64,000 nt of DNA from Cycas panzhihuaensis (GCA_023213395.1 CM041465.1:195307741-195371740), one strand, 5' to 3'; numbered from the stretch's first letter, positions 34,462-46,727 are shown. Program-made: numbers and translations. The notes: generated from the letters alone by a model not told the origin.

Positions 34462-34970
34462 TGATTTGAATAAGATCCATTTAAATCCTTATTTCCCTTC
34501 AAAAAGAGTGTAAATGCGTATGGATGGAGTCTCACAAGTGTTTCTAGTACTCAACAAGTGAAAAACCAGAATTCTGTATTCTTAAAAATGAAAAAAAAAA
34601 AAAAAAAAAAGTATTACTAGGTATGACTAAGTACGGTTAGGTGTGATTAGGTATAACCAGGTGCGACCAGACTACGACTAACAGAAAAAAAAAATGATAT
34701 GATAATTATGAAACTGACCCGGAATAGTCGTACACCTGTCAACTACCTAATGGAAAAAAAAAATCAACTCATTTAACTAATTTTTTTTTATCAATTATGA
34801 ATGGAGGAAAGTATGATAAAAAAATATTAAAAAATAAAAAAGAAAGGAATGGAAGTTGAACAGACAAAGAAAGGAGCATAAAAATTGCCTAGATTTATTC
34901 ATGAGGAAAAGAAGGAGAGCCAAGAGATTTAGACGCAGTTAGGGAGAGGAACAAAGATGGTGATATCAGT
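34462..34970 (+). repeat. E7 partial 3' LTR with 10-bp tandem repeats
   Basis: LTR-like by position only; there is no partner and no clear end. It contains an A20 run (34591-34610) directly followed by six 10-bp units (34611-34670) of type GTRYGACYAG, for example GTGTGATTAG, GTATAACCAG and GTGCGACCAG. Confidence 0.45.
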
Positions 34971-36400
34971 TTAAAAGAGACATCCAAGTCTTAAGACATC
35001 CCAAAAGTGAGTTGCAGTTAAATGGAGGGCAAAATCCTCATACAAAGATTGCGAGAAAATATTCCAAAGAGGATGCAATAGCCAAGAAAGAGCCCAAAAC
35101 ATTTTTATCCATTCTAAGGATGTTGTAGCCGTGAAACAAATGCTCATTAAAACGCAAATAAACATATTTTTATAAGAATAATTCAAATGTAAAATATAGA
35201 TATTATGTAATATTAAATCTGAGTTGTTTCAATTGGATTAAGCCATTACTTTTCAATTCAATTCAGATCATATATGGAGTTAGTAGAGAAAATGGTTTAA
35301 AATGTTAGAGTTGTATTTCTATATATATGTTTTCTATAGTTACATTCATTAACCTCTAAAGGGCATTTAAATATTCACAAGGATATTATTAGAATTCTAG
35401 TCATTTATGACAATACTGTCAAAATTGATAACATAAATTTTATAAAGAAGGGAAAGCCCATGAAGGAAAATTTGTTATTAGAAACCTATCAAATTGAAGA
35501 AAATGCTCTCTTACAAGAGGAAGTTGAAAGTTTGCAATAAAAAAATGAAAAATATAATTAACAAGTCCATTATGTGGATAGGAAAGGAAAGCAAATAATA
35601 TGCAAAATAAAATATCAAGCAACTAAATGAAAAGTTAAGTAGCTAGAAAAAGGTTATGTAAATCAAAATTATTTAAAGTGTGGGAGACAATCAAAAGCTT
35701 TGAGGAATAAATAAAACATAAGATAAAGGCATTGTAGGAACAACTAATAAATTTCACAAAAACAATTTGCAAATTGAACATCCTAGAATAATCAAAGCAA
35801 ATAAAATGACCTTCAAATGGTGCATGTTGATCTGTCTTGTCTACTAGAGCTCATTAAGCACTAGGGATCAAACCCTTGCTTCATATGCAAGGCACCTCTT
35901 CAAGAGGAAGCCTGGCCCAAAGGAGTTGTAGTAGAGACCATATCCTGAACAAGGGAAGGAGTCATTCCAAAAATAAAGATTACAAGATGTGAAAGTAGCA
36001 ATTGCCTTCTCGCCAGCTCTTCCACCTCCCAACAACACCCAAAAATAGGCTCCTCCTCCACCCACAAGTCAGCAAACAAATTGTAGTCCTTATAAGGGAT
36101 GGACTCTTAGAGATGACTACCTAGACAAAGGGGACAATGGAAGGGAAAACTCTCCCAAGCCTCATATGGTTCATTGATGCTCTTACTTCATGACATCTAT
36201 GTTATCCAATCTTTTGGTATGAGACATTATGTTGTACATTTCAAGTAACTAAGAAACTTGAAATTTCTTATTATGCACTGCTTTGCTTTGAAACTACACG
36301 GACCATAGGAGTGGTGGGGATTGGACTTACTCTCCAAACCAATTTGTTATAACAGCACATAATATTTCCTATTCACATAAGCATCCATTTCATCAAAAAG
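34971..36400. other. Intergenic, downstream of DUF538 gene
   Basis: No gene seen. A tRNA-like element lies at ~35860-35915. Short frames at 34971-35186, 35440-35622 and 35868-36065 have no family resemblance. Confidence 0.45.
35862..35918 (-). other. Possible tRNA-derived SINE head
   Basis: Minus-strand GGTTTGATCC (35865-35874) is a B-box-like sequence. It is preceded in minus sense by an anticodon-arm-like CCTTGCATATGAAGCAAGG and an A-box-like region around 35895-35915. No tail or target duplication was identified, so this is weak. Confidence 0.25.
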
Positions 36401-36418
36401 AAACAAACAAAATGAGAA

Positions 36419-36424
36419 TTTATT
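36419..36424 (-). terminator. Polyadenylation signal of DUF538 gene
   Basis: Minus-strand AATAAA, about 300 nt downstream of the stop codon. This gives a plausible plant 3' UTR. Confidence 0.45.
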
Positions 36425-36721
36425 TAAGGGAGAAAGACATTAGCAGGAAAATGAAAATGATGATCTCAATAAAGGCAGAAAAACATAAAGGAAGATAGAT
36501 CTTTACACAGACAGATCCCACATTTGATGAACAATAGGGATCTAAGAAGTTAAGAACAGAAGCATCCAATCAATTTCATAAAAAAATTATGAACTCGTGA
36601 AATATAGAGAGGCATTGTTTGTCCTGCTAGGCAGATCCTAACAGAAAATAAGCCGTCCTCTCCATGTACCGCAGAGTAGACCGCACCCACATACAAAATA
36701 CATACGGAAGATACTACATTT

Positions 36722-37207
36722 CTACGACTCTGCAACAACCCCAGAGGAGCGAGCATTACAGTCAAATCCGCACCCACACTGCGGGGATTCATAGAAATTA
36801 GAAACGGGAAAAGTAGAGGAAGCGAGTCCTACGTAGAACTCCAATTCATCGCCCTCTACGATCACCTCGTCGATGCCAAGCCAGAACACCAAAATCTTCA
36901 CGCTTATTCCTTCCAAATCCTTCAGACGATCAGTACTGATCCGCCCAGTTATTCTGCTCTTGTATTTCAGATGGTAGCTGGATTCGACCTCGAAACTGCA
37001 GGAAGCTTTCAGATACACTACGAAGCTCCCATCCGTAGAATTCAGCGTGTAGCTCTCCACATTGGTAGGCAGAAGTCCTATGGGAAACCCATAGGACTCC
37101 AATACCTGGTAGGCCGAAAGATGCCCCGAGGCTTCTGCACAGGAGAATGAGATTATTGCTATGGAAATGCAGATTGCAACCGGGAAATTCCTGCTGCCAA
37201 ACGACAT
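36722..37207 (-). CDS. DUF538 family protein, secreted/cell-wall type
   Basis: A single-exon, intact 161-residue protein. Residues 1-24 form a signal peptide (hydrophobic VAICISIAIISFSCAEA). The DUF538 domain spans about 30-150: YQVLESYGFPIGLLP (33-47), VVYLKASCSFE (63-73), the ITGRI strand with KDLEGISVKILVFWLGI (96-112), GDELEFYVG (119-127) and the closing PQCGCGFDC (142-150). These are family hallmarks, and length is normal for the family. The ATG at 37207 is the first after an in-frame TAA at 37229-37231, which fixes the start. Function in the family is poorly known; roles in stress response and binding of cell-wall or chlorophyll breakdown products have been proposed. Codon use and CpG content contrast with the surrounding transposon DNA. 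It is the only host gene recognised and looks functional, though expression cannot be judged from sequence. Confidence 0.95.
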   Translation of the reverse strand: MSFGSRNFPVAICISIAIISFSCAEASGHLSAYQVLESYGFPIGLLPTNVESYTLNSTDGSFVVYLKASCSFEVESSYHLKYKSRITGRISTDRLKDLEGISVKILVFWLGIDEVIVEGDELEFYVGLASSTFPVSNFYESPQCGCGFDCNARSSGVVAES

Positions 37208-37310
37208 CTCCTCTGCGATAGGAATTTCTTAGGCGATCAGATGTGGAAAGGAGACCATGGGAGCAGGTCTGCAATAATCTGGGGTGAACAACTACCAGTC
37301 CTTTGCGCTG

Positions 37311-37315
37311 ATTGG
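37311..37315 (-). promoter_or_regulatory. CCAAT box upstream of DUF538 gene
   Basis: Minus-strand CCAAT within AACCAATCAGCGC, ~104 nt upstream of the ATG. I see no convincing TATA box between it and the start. Confidence 0.35.
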
Positions 37316-37439
37316 TTGAATATCAGTAGAGTCAGAGCTACCAGTCTCCCATTAATGGTGGTCCGCATCTTGATGGTCCCTCCTATTCAAGTTGGGCTTA
37401 TCGACCTATTTTGTATTTTGTAGGGGTTGAATTTGAGCC

Positions 37440-40230
37440 CTAGGTAATGTTGGTTTCTCATGTTCACTAAGGTTCGAGTGGAAGAAGAATTGTAAAAAAT
37501 GGGAGTAAAATGAAAAATATAATAGTTGCTAACAAACATAGAAAATGTTTTTATGGCAATTAATTAGATGCATAGCTTAGTGGATACACCCTTAGAATTC
37601 AATAACCAAGCTTATCCATTGTGCCCATCCTCGAAAAGCCCTTATTTTTTCCACCTTATGTTTATTTGATTAAATATAAAATATGCTAGATATACACAAT
37701 AATAATGGCAAATTTTTGTTTTTCTTTTTTATGCATGATTAGGTATGCAGAACACGACGTGTATGTGCATGGTTGTTTGCATAGGAGTAGATTGCACGTT
37801 GGAACCTTTGTAGGTTGTTATATACATAGTGAGTGAAAAAGTGTGCATAAACACAATGGAACCCCCATTGCAAAATGGTGTTGTTAATGGAGGACTCGTT
37901 GAATGCACCAATTGAATAGCTTGTCAATAAAGGTTGAATGATGTGTCATGAACCCAATTGATTTAGTGATGATTTTTTTAAAAATAACTCAGAATGGTGG
38001 TAAAAATAATGGATGATTAGGTTTTATCAAAGTCTGTTGTAGTCAAAAGGTGTTGTGCAAGGCATAATTTAAATGTCCTCATCTATGTTTTAATTGATGA
38101 TATGTGAATGATGTTGGACATGATGATATTGATTTTTAATAACATCTATTGGAACATAGGTCATGCACACTGACCATATGTCACAACTTTTGGGATCTCT
38201 AACAAGCTACTAATTAACCATAATTAGTCTTGACTAACTTTTAATCATTATTATTAGTTGCTAGTCTAGCATTAACCTTTTTAACCCCTTTTTACTATAA
38301 GAAATATCCATTACACCATGCACGAAAAATACACACATAGTCATTCAAGGTTTGCTTTTTCATTGCATGTAATAGAGTTTTGAGCTTGGTTAATGCCATT
38401 TCAAGAGTTGGGTGCCTAATAAGACTCACTGCCAAGTTGGATTGGTAATCAAACTCATAATATTAACACCCTATATGATTTCTCCAATAAGTTTTCTTAT
38501 CTCTTCAATCTCCTATTTGTGTTGACTAGAAGTATAAATGAATTGCAACTAACCAACAAAGAAACAGAAAGAAAAAGGAAAAAAAGGAAAAAGAAGCTAT
38601 AGCATTGGTTCACTATTATCACATGCTCTCAAAACTTCTTGCCTTGTTTATTTTCATAATTCTATTCTATAACACCCTGTTAGAGGATTTATACACCTCT
38701 TAACATCTTAAGTCAACATTTGTTTTATTTTAGAAGCCCCTCCTAGTCAACACTCTAAAATATCTTAAAAATTTCAAGTTAAATTCTATATGCCAAAGTT
38801 ATTAAGGTTATTTTCTCTAAAGAAAATCATAGTTTTGTCTGAATGATTTAGTAATATTTTATCCCAATAATATTGCCTTTTCATTTATTCCATTGATTTT
38901 CCAATCCTCTATTCTATTGATTTGTGATTTGTGCATTAATTTTCTTGTAACACCCCATCTAGTACCCATTGTATATTTCATTATACATTATATTTTTAAA
39001 AATATTTTATTCTATATTATGATGTAATCATCCCTCTTTATAAAATGTGAGCTTAGTTAAATGCCCCTTCAAGTATGTGGGATGCACTTTGATACATTTC
39101 TATATATTATAAAAATGATATTATATGACATTGGAGGCCAAGGGCCTGTATACATGTAAATATTTTAGAGGTCAAATATCCAAATATATGTAAATGTTGT
39201 GAATAATTAAGCCAACTAATAAAATATGGCTAAATTTCTCAAGGGAAGAAAATGAGGGGGGCACGTGACATGAACGAAGGTGGTGTTCGTAAGGAGAATT
39301 TTAGAAGCCATAACCCTTATATCTAAACACTCTTGATAAGACCACTTAGTTAGTAATGTGGGTTGGCAAAGTGATAATTAAACCTAAACTTTCATAGATA
39401 AATAATCATTTCTAGTGTGTGATTAGAAAGTGGGGTTTATCTTAGTTACTTTCTAATTATCTTGATTTTAAAGAGACTATGGGTAAAAGGCAAATAATAG
39501 CCTAATGTGGTTTATCCATGCTATAAATTAAAAGGGCAATCGATGGTTTTAGTTTTTTAGGCACTTAGTTTTTTTAACTCCCAAATCTTTATATGTAACT
39601 ATTGCTCTTATGCACTTTTGAGGATTCCTTCAACTTTTAGGTTCTCTAGTATTATGTTCCTATGGAGGTTTTCTTTGAATTATTAATTAACATGTTTTGG
39701 TAGATTCTACCATGGTTAATAAGTGGGGTTGCTACTAGGCAATGGTGCCGTGATTTTTCATCATGTTGTAAATGTAGTTTCCTAACTTTGGTAAGACACC
39801 AAAGGGCCTTAGTGTAAAGCCAAAGGATTTATGGTGAGATGGGATAAATGAGATGCCTACAATTCTATGTAGATGTACTCTTGAGATGATAAGACTCCAT
39901 GCATGGTTTGATGCCATTGGTATGGGCATGATATATTACCATGATGATGGAAGAATTCCTTGATTTACCTAGTGTAGTGTCAATCTATATTGTAGTGCCT
40001 ATGCCATATGGTTAAATGCATGACACATACTTGTGATATGTTATCACTAACCTATAGTGCTATTACTATTAATCCATAGTGTTATTATGAGCTTTTATAC
40101 TACTATTGCAATAAATTTTAAGCCTTTATATTATTATTGTAATTATTTTTTAGGCATCAAGTTTTTGTTTTGATATTTTAGCGATGAGTTGAAAGCCTAA
40201 AGTCTAGTAACCAATACTCCTACGTTCATA
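37440..40230. other. Intergenic / unclassified repeat
   Basis: No gene seen. TGTAACACCCC at ~38947 resembles the start of some gypsy LTRs, and this stretch lies where the 3' LTR of E8 would be expected in minus sense. No partner copy was found. Short frames at 37729-37927 and 39735-39929 have no family resemblance. Confidence 0.4.
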
Positions 40231-40479
40231 TCACATGCCTCAACTTGAGGGTATATTCTTATGTTGGGCTTCTAGTTACCTAGGTGGTAAATACTCTTTG
40301 AGTAATCCAACGTTTCCATATAAAAGATAAGCTCTTTTGCTTTTATCTAATGTGAATACATCTGGTCTCTTGCATTTATGCATTTTTCCTCTAATGCAAG
40401 CAAATTTTGTAATCTTTGATCTAAAGAGGATATCAAATCTTTGTTGCATTCCTCTAGTTGAAGTGCCTAGAAAGTAAGA

Positions 40480-41190
40480 TGAGTAGGTAAGATTACTTCT
40501 TTTCCATATACTAATAAATATGGGGAATATATAAGAGCATATTTAGCCATGATTTTATCATCCCATAGAGCTAGATACAACTTCACATGTTAATCCCCTT
40601 AGTTTTGTTTAATGACTCCTTTTAGGATCCTAGACAAATTTTTATTGGTGGACTTATCTAATCCATTACCTCAAGGGTAATGATTAGAATAAGTATTTAA
40701 ATAAATACCATGCTTTTGATGAAAACTTATTATTTTACTAGATGTGAAGGTTGCACCATTATAAAATAATTAAATAAACAAGGATTCCAAACCTAAGCAT
40801 AAGTACCTATTCTAAAAACTCAATCACCATAACTAAATTTACTTTTTCAAAGCCGCGACTTTTGCCCATTTTATGAATAGGTCATAATAGTCAAGATGAA
40901 AAGATGTCTTTTACTAGAATTCAGATTAATTGGTCTAATAATTTCTAGGTCCCACTTCTTAAAAGTTTGATCTGTATATATTGGTTGTAAGGGCATCATA
41001 GCTAACCTTTATTTGCCCATAAATTTCTAAATTCCAAGGTAACTTTTTATTTTATAGAAGGCATATTTAAACATGGTTGGCTAGAAATAACTAGCTCTTA
41101 ATATCTTATGCATATATGTTTTAGTTGTAAAGTCATCTCCATGTAAGCTTGCATGAAATTCCTCCAAAACTTTTAAGGCTTCATTAATCC
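40480..41190 (-). pseudogene. E8 integrase, broken
   Basis: In minus sense: a zinc-binding part (VLEEFHASLHGDDF, MHKILRASYF-PTMF; 41040-41190); the core entry MPLQPIYTDQTFKKWDLEII, where the family has GLD-IGP (so the first catalytic Asp position reads Glu); NGATFTSSK near 40750; STNKNLSRILKGVI near 40630; and SPYLLVYGKEVILP near 40500. Numerous stops. The zinc finger follows RT residues directly, so RNase H is missing. Confidence 0.78.
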
Positions 41191-41194
41191 CAAA

Positions 41195-41560
41195 CTCTAG
41201 TGAGTGTAGTCTTGTGTTGATCCTTCTCTACCACTAACACTTGGTTATATCTTATAAATCCATCCAACAATGATATCATATCTAATATAATTAGTATTTG
41301 TAGGATATGCTCCATTTATAGTATAGGATAATTGTTCTTCAAAGATTCTTTATTGAGCTTGCAAAAGTCAACACACATCCAAATATGACAATTCTTTTTC
41401 TTATTGGTATGAGATTCAAAACCTAGGAAGAATATCTAATTGAGAAGATGATCCTAACATCTCTCAACTTTTGAACTCCTTTTTAGATCAAATCCCCGAT
41501 TTTAGGATTGACTACTTTTTACTTCTGCCTAAATGGCTTAAAATCAAACCTTACGGGTAT
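41195..41560 (-). pseudogene. E8 reverse transcriptase, N-terminal part only
   Basis: Minus-strand: VIHHTIPVRFDFKPFRQK at the high end, then MCVDFCKLNKESLKNNYP (41325-41400) and SLLDGFIRYNQVLV...DQHKT (41195-41280). The reading then runs into integrase zinc-finger sequence, so the RT catalytic D-D half and the RNase H domain are deleted. Confidence 0.78.
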
Positions 41561-42410
41561 GGTGTGATGAATAACATCTAGACTAAGGGCTTTCAGATCT
41601 TTATATGTTTATGAAAAGACATCTTGAAGCTCTTTATAAAAGAATAGACCTTTTTCCTTTATTCTTTTAAATAGCCTTCACTTATAAATATTATCTTTAG
41701 ATCTTTCTTAGTACCCATATTAAAGGGAATACTTTTCTTCAAGGCTCTCTTAGAAATCTCATCTTTGGGCTTTTTAAACTTCAAAGAATCATTAATGTCA
41801 AATAAACAATGTAATTATATAAGATGAACTCATCATGAACATTGAAAGAAACATAAAAATGAGTACTTTTAGATGTAAGAGGATGAATAATAGTTTCCAT
41901 CACTCCATCCTTAACCATAGTACTCAATAACTATTCATCAATTAGTAGAGATTTCATAAGCCTCTCATTTTATTCCAAAAGATTTATGGATTAATAAAGA
42001 CTTAAATTGCAAGATGCTTCAAGAGATCATTTAAAATATCATATTTTTAATAGTCTTATCTATTGAGGTATAAGTTGTACTCTTAAATTTTGAGACACAT
42101 TTGGAGGAGGAATGCTCTTATGTAAATATAATTGCACCTAGTATATTAGAATTGAGGGCAATATAATTTCATTCATGTGCATTTTGGCCTCCTTACTTGA
42201 TAAGTTGTGCTCTGATCATGACTGCCAAATTGATTGAACTTGGATCAATTCTTAGCTCATCAACGAAGGTTGCCATGCTTGTGCCTAAATGAGATAGAGA
42301 AAGTCCTAAAGCAAAAGCTTCTTTTGATCCACCTATGCTACTAATCAATTTGTTGAACCTAATGGTCTATTCATTAATTAAGGAAGAGTCAAAATCTAGC
42401 TTATTAATTG
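41561..42410 (-). pseudogene. E8 gag-pro linker, unresolved
   Basis: Lies between the RT start and the inserted LTR-like sequence, so the protease should be here. I could not recognise the active-site motif with confidence. Confidence 0.35.
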
Positions 42411-43420
42411 GTAGTCCTATGTTCCTCTGATCCAGGAGGATCTACCATATGTTTACAGGATGCGGAAAATTCTAGGCATTGGTATAACTGAAAGAAATAT
42501 GGCCAAATGGTATCAAAATTATATGAAATTTTGTGTAAAGGGAGAATACACATCCCACTAGATGTGTGCAAAAGGTGGGGTTCAGAAAATATCATTTGAT
42601 TAGAATTCAAGCCTTGTTTTTGCATAAAATTAATCCCACAGCTAGCAGAAAAAACATAAAATATATATTATCATTATATGAATAGAAATATGGCCAAATG
42701 ACATCCAAATGAACTAAAATTTTGAGGAAGAAAAGGAGACATGTGTTCCTATAAGTGTACCAAATTTAAGATGAATTGGAGTCCGTTAAGGTTAGTTACA
42801 AGCCACAAGTGTTAAGAATTGCATGAAGGCCACTTGGACAGCAGAAAAATAACAAATACATATTATTATTAAATGAATAAAAATGCAGTCAAATGACATC
42901 CAAATGAGCTAAAAATTTGAGGAAGCGGAGGGTACATGCGTTCCTATATGTGTACCAAATTTGAGCCAAATTAGAGTCCGTTAAGATCTATTACAAGCTA
43001 AAATGTTTTAAGAATTGTATGAAGGCCACTTGGACAACATGCATTCTGGTGGTTAGTGGTTATACTTGCATGATTGCCACTTGTTAAACATGAAATTCTG
43101 GTTTCTTTCTATAAATTGAGCCCTACTACAGGTTGGAGAGGTGGTTCTTGGAGACTTGACTTGGGAAACATCCTTGGAGAAGCATTTGGAGGGTTGGAGT
43201 CCCCCCCTTATGGTATAATTGTATCATTTATTCCTTGTAATTTTACCATTCTTTTGCTAGTTGATTTCTCCACCACTAAATGGAGATTTTCATAGTTTAA
43301 TAAAAGTACTACTCCTCATACTTTTGGATCAATGTCAAGAATAAATGATTTGGTGTAGAATTTCCTTTCATAAGCTCATTGTTGTTTTGATGTTATTGAG
43401 CTTTCTACACTAACTCCCAG
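42411..43420 (+). repeat. LTR-like insertion with three ~190-bp repeats, TATA and poly(A) signal
   Basis: Three direct repeats begin at 42490, 42680 and 42875 (each starting GAA-(A/T)-(A/G)AAATATGGCC or similar and ending CACTTGGACA). A TATAAAT box follows at 43110-43116 and AATAAA at 43299-43304. The layout is U3 repeats, promoter, R, U5 in + sense, opposite to E8. It interrupts E8 between gag and pol. I could not fix its ends or find target duplications, so solo LTR is the best guess. Open frames 42404-42625 and 43074-43295 are incidental. Confidence 0.5.
43110..43116 (+). promoter_or_regulatory. TATA box of the inserted LTR-like sequence
   Basis: TATAAAT, ~60 nt after the third 190-bp repeat and ~190 nt before an AATAAA signal, a spacing compatible with U3/R of an LTR. 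Confidence 0.45.
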
Positions 43421-43739
43421 GATCTCAAGGAGAAAAGGTTGATAATTGACTTCTTCACCAACTAAGCTCTTTTGGGATCATCCTCCTTTGGTATATTAAG
43501 TATTATATATTTCAAAGTTTCTTTATTTTTTACTTGCTTCTTTTAGTATTAAAGCTTATTATTCATTCCCCTTATCAAAGCTTGATTTTAAGCATCTAAA
43601 TTAGTTGTAGGAATAGGGATTTCTCTCTTAGGACTACTCATGAAAAATGGTCTAACTTTACCATATTTATTCCACATCATCTCCAATCCTTGAGCTAATC
43701 CTTTTTCTTTATTAATATATTTGAGGTATTTTATAAATT

Positions 43740-44180
43740 TCCATGAACTTAGTCTCATCATCTAACCCCTTCAAAAACCATTCTAGTTGAACATCTTCCG
43801 ATGGTTGATGATCTTCTTTGATTATCTTTAAGGTCTTATCAAACCTTTTTATATAACTTGCCATATTTTCCCTTGGGCCTCTTTTAATAAAGAATAATTA
43901 TTTCATCAAGGTATTAAATGTCTTTTTACTAAAATACTCAAGTTGAAAAACATTCATCAAATTCTCCTAAGTGGTGATAGAAGCATTGGGTAATGATTTA
44001 TACCATGTAATTACACTTGCTTATAATATATGAACAAATAATCAAATAACTACATCTACATGTCTGATGTTTAATGTCTTGCACATGATTGAGAGTTTTT
44101 CTAGATGTTGTTCTCTAGTGATTGTTCCATCTCCCTTAAACTTATGACAAGCATCCTATGCCTTATCTAAAACATCATGG
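43740..44180 (-). pseudogene. E8 gag (Retrotrans_gag), broken
   Basis: Minus-strand: FKGDGTITREQHLEKL, ITWYKSLPNASITT, FFIKRGPRENMASYIKRF and VQLEWFLKGLDDET. This is the capsid domain typical of Tat/Athila gag (W-y-SLP--SI; the E-M--Y--RF block). A few stops are present. Confidence 0.82.
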
Positions 44181-44300
44181 AAAAATCTATTTAGCACAAG
44201 GGGTCATTTTCTATCCATGGAGTTGTGTTTTAGTTACTTCCTTGGTTATTATCACCATTGTTTAGCATTTTTAACTATGAGAGATAGGAATTTTTCTAAT

Positions 44301-46164
44301 ATTAGTTAGAGGATCAAAGAGTTTAATAAAAGGAGTTTCAAACTTGACTTGAGTTTGCCTTTTTATTCATTCTTGAGGGGAATACAATAATTCCTGTTCT
44401 ATGACTTGTGACCTAACTAGTTATATATATGGCTTCTTAGGCTCTTTAACTAGCATGAGGAATTACTTATAAAGGAAAACTAAAGAGTTATTCTATATAT
44501 ACAAAATATTAGACCTTTTCCCTAATATGGTCAGTATAATGTTGGTCAGTGCTTTTCTTACCCTCCAAGAATGTAATTGTGTGGATAATCTTTGAACTAT
44601 TTGAAATAAGGTCTAAAGACATAAGGATAATTTAGGGGTAAAAACCCTTTACTTATTAGGGCAACTTGCTTATTTTTTTTCCCTTTAATATTTTATATAG
44701 CTTATTATATAGATATGTAAATGTATAATATTTATATTATATACCAAAGGCTATTATATATAATATGATATTTATAGCCTATATCTTTGTTTGAATTGCT
44801 ATGTTAATAACAACTTTTAAATAGTTTCCAAGAAAAAATATCAACTATAATAATACATTTCAAAATTATAAAGTAAGAATAAAGTAGTAAAGGAAAAAAA
44901 AAAGAGGCAAAAGTAAAGGTAGAGTTACTTTTTTAAATCAACATTTATAAGATTAAATAACTATTATTACACATTTCTTTACCAATTAAAACTTAAGCTT
45001 GAAATATATAAAATCATTGAATATCATTAAGCATGTTTGATATTTATCAGCTAGACTTAATGCACATATATAATACATAATAACTACAAAGAATAGTATT
45101 TATAAAAGGTCAATAGATATAGCGGCTCATCAAGCTTATACATAGCATTTCTTAGAATAAGAGGTGTAAGATAAAGACTTTGCTAGTACACTACCTAGAT
45201 ATGTGATACCATATGTTGTTATTATGTCCCTACCCATTATCTAAGATTTTAATATGTGTTTATTTTGATGTGTTAAAATCCTCAACCCAAGATAAAGAAA
45301 ATAAGGACAACCCAAAAAAACATCTAGAGAGTGAGGTTCTTAACTTAGGAGAAGAATAAAATCTAACAAAAAGGTGAATGGAGGGAACAAAAAAACAAAG
45401 AGTAAGGAATTGGTAATTGTACTGGGTAGACTAAGCAATAATAACCCTTATTTTATTAATTTGTTATTTTTTAAAGTTGATTGCAAGATTGTAATTTTCC
45501 AAACTATTAGAACCACCTATTTAATTACCCAAGCAATTACAACCACTTTAGCTTGAGTAAAAACTGTTGAATTAGGATGGTGTTAATTAACTCTAAAGAT
45601 ATTTGGAGTTTACTGCATCTAGCCTATACCCACTCTAGCCTAGGTGATTCACCTTGTACAAAAATTATCAACTCTATTTAATTTATGATTTAAGAATATA
45701 ACTAGTGTGCCTACTACTAAGAGTTTAATTCATCATGTATTATATTCATATAAGACCTCTTTACATTGCTTACTTTAATCTCTTTCAAAAATTTATCCTT
45801 TTGTATGTGACTTTACCTTATTATTATAAGCAACAATTGAGAAATCAATATTCATTTCTCTAGCATAGAGTTGTGGAGTCCAAGAGGAGTGGATTTAACT
45901 ATTGATTTTATAAGCACTTATTTCTTCTTTTATGGATTTAACATTTAAAAATATTATGCCTAATAATTATTCCCAACTCATACAAAATATTTGATCTAAT
46001 GATGATTTAGTGACCAAGTTTTTCACCTCTCTTAAAATTATCTCAACTCACCTTATATCATCTCATCAAATATCATGTAAAAATGATTTAAGAAAATTTC
46101 AAGAGAAGCTAATAATTCTTACAACCTATATGCCTCAAAGGAAAAACCCTAAATATTTATAACT
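44301..46164. other. Unclassified AT-rich DNA
   Basis: Expected to include the E8 5' region, but no LTR partner or PBS was recognised. The small frame 45374-45556 shows no family resemblance. Confidence 0.4.
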
Positions 46165-46169
46165 AATGA

Positions 46170-46727
46170 TGTAGCAATCTTACAGAATTCGTTTAAGAAA
46201 TTTTACTAAAATAGGCAAAATATCCACCAAATGCACTTGCAAAATATTTAATCAAGAGAGAAATAATACAAATCCACTCAAATACTTATGACATACAAAT
46301 ATAAAATGGTATGAAATGAATATAAACTAAATATATACAAGATTACTAAATGACTTCACAATTATTGTTGATAATGAATCCCTCTTCGAGGCGAGGTGCC
46401 CTCCATAATGCTCCCAAAAGGGCCGAAATACTGTAGTCCAAGACTTCTCTAATGATGATCAAATGAGGCCGCAAATCCTCCTTAAATAGGTGGCCAAAAC
46501 ATGGTAATAGAAGTCGGCTAGAAAATGGGAAAAAACTACCTAAAACTAATACTGGAAGTCAGCCAAAACACCCCCAAAAACAAGCAGACTGAAGTCTTTA
46601 AATAATCATAATTTTTAATACAAATATCATAATGAACTTTCGTCTAGACTGTTGGAATCATCAATCAGAGACCTTTTATTTGAATGTTCATAAGTTATAT
46701 TTTTTTACCATATTTTGGAATACTACA
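46170..46727 (-). repeat. E9 3' LTR
   Basis: 558 bp; direct partner of 60057-60615. The pair differs at many sites, including transversions, so E9 is older than E10 and E3. Confidence 0.88.

Larger units (their letters stand above)
40230..44300 (-). mobile_element. E8: eroded Tat/Athila-like gypsy element, interrupted
   Basis: Minus-strand reading gives gag at the high end, an RT start, then integrase, all heavily mutated. An LTR-like insertion separates gag from the rest. The LTRs of E8 itself are not identifiable. Motif flavour (LLDGFIRYNQVLV in RT; NHYP-GNGL-KSTNKNL in integrase) is that of the Tat/Athila side of Ty3/gypsy. Confidence 0.75.

Noticed and set aside
35862-35918. A functional tRNA gene
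   Set aside because: Only B-box and anticodon-arm-like pieces; no acceptor stem pairing.
36930-37274. 114-residue frame overlapping the DUF538 gene
   Set aside because: Different frame on the same strand, no DUF538 motifs; a shadow of the real gene.
38940-40230. E8 3' LTR starting TGTAACACCCC
   Set aside because: No matching copy on the other side of E8, so LTR status could not be supported.
43074-43295. 73-residue plus-strand frame near the TATA box at 43110
   Set aside because: Starts upstream of the TATA box, has no family resemblance and spans the presumed R region.
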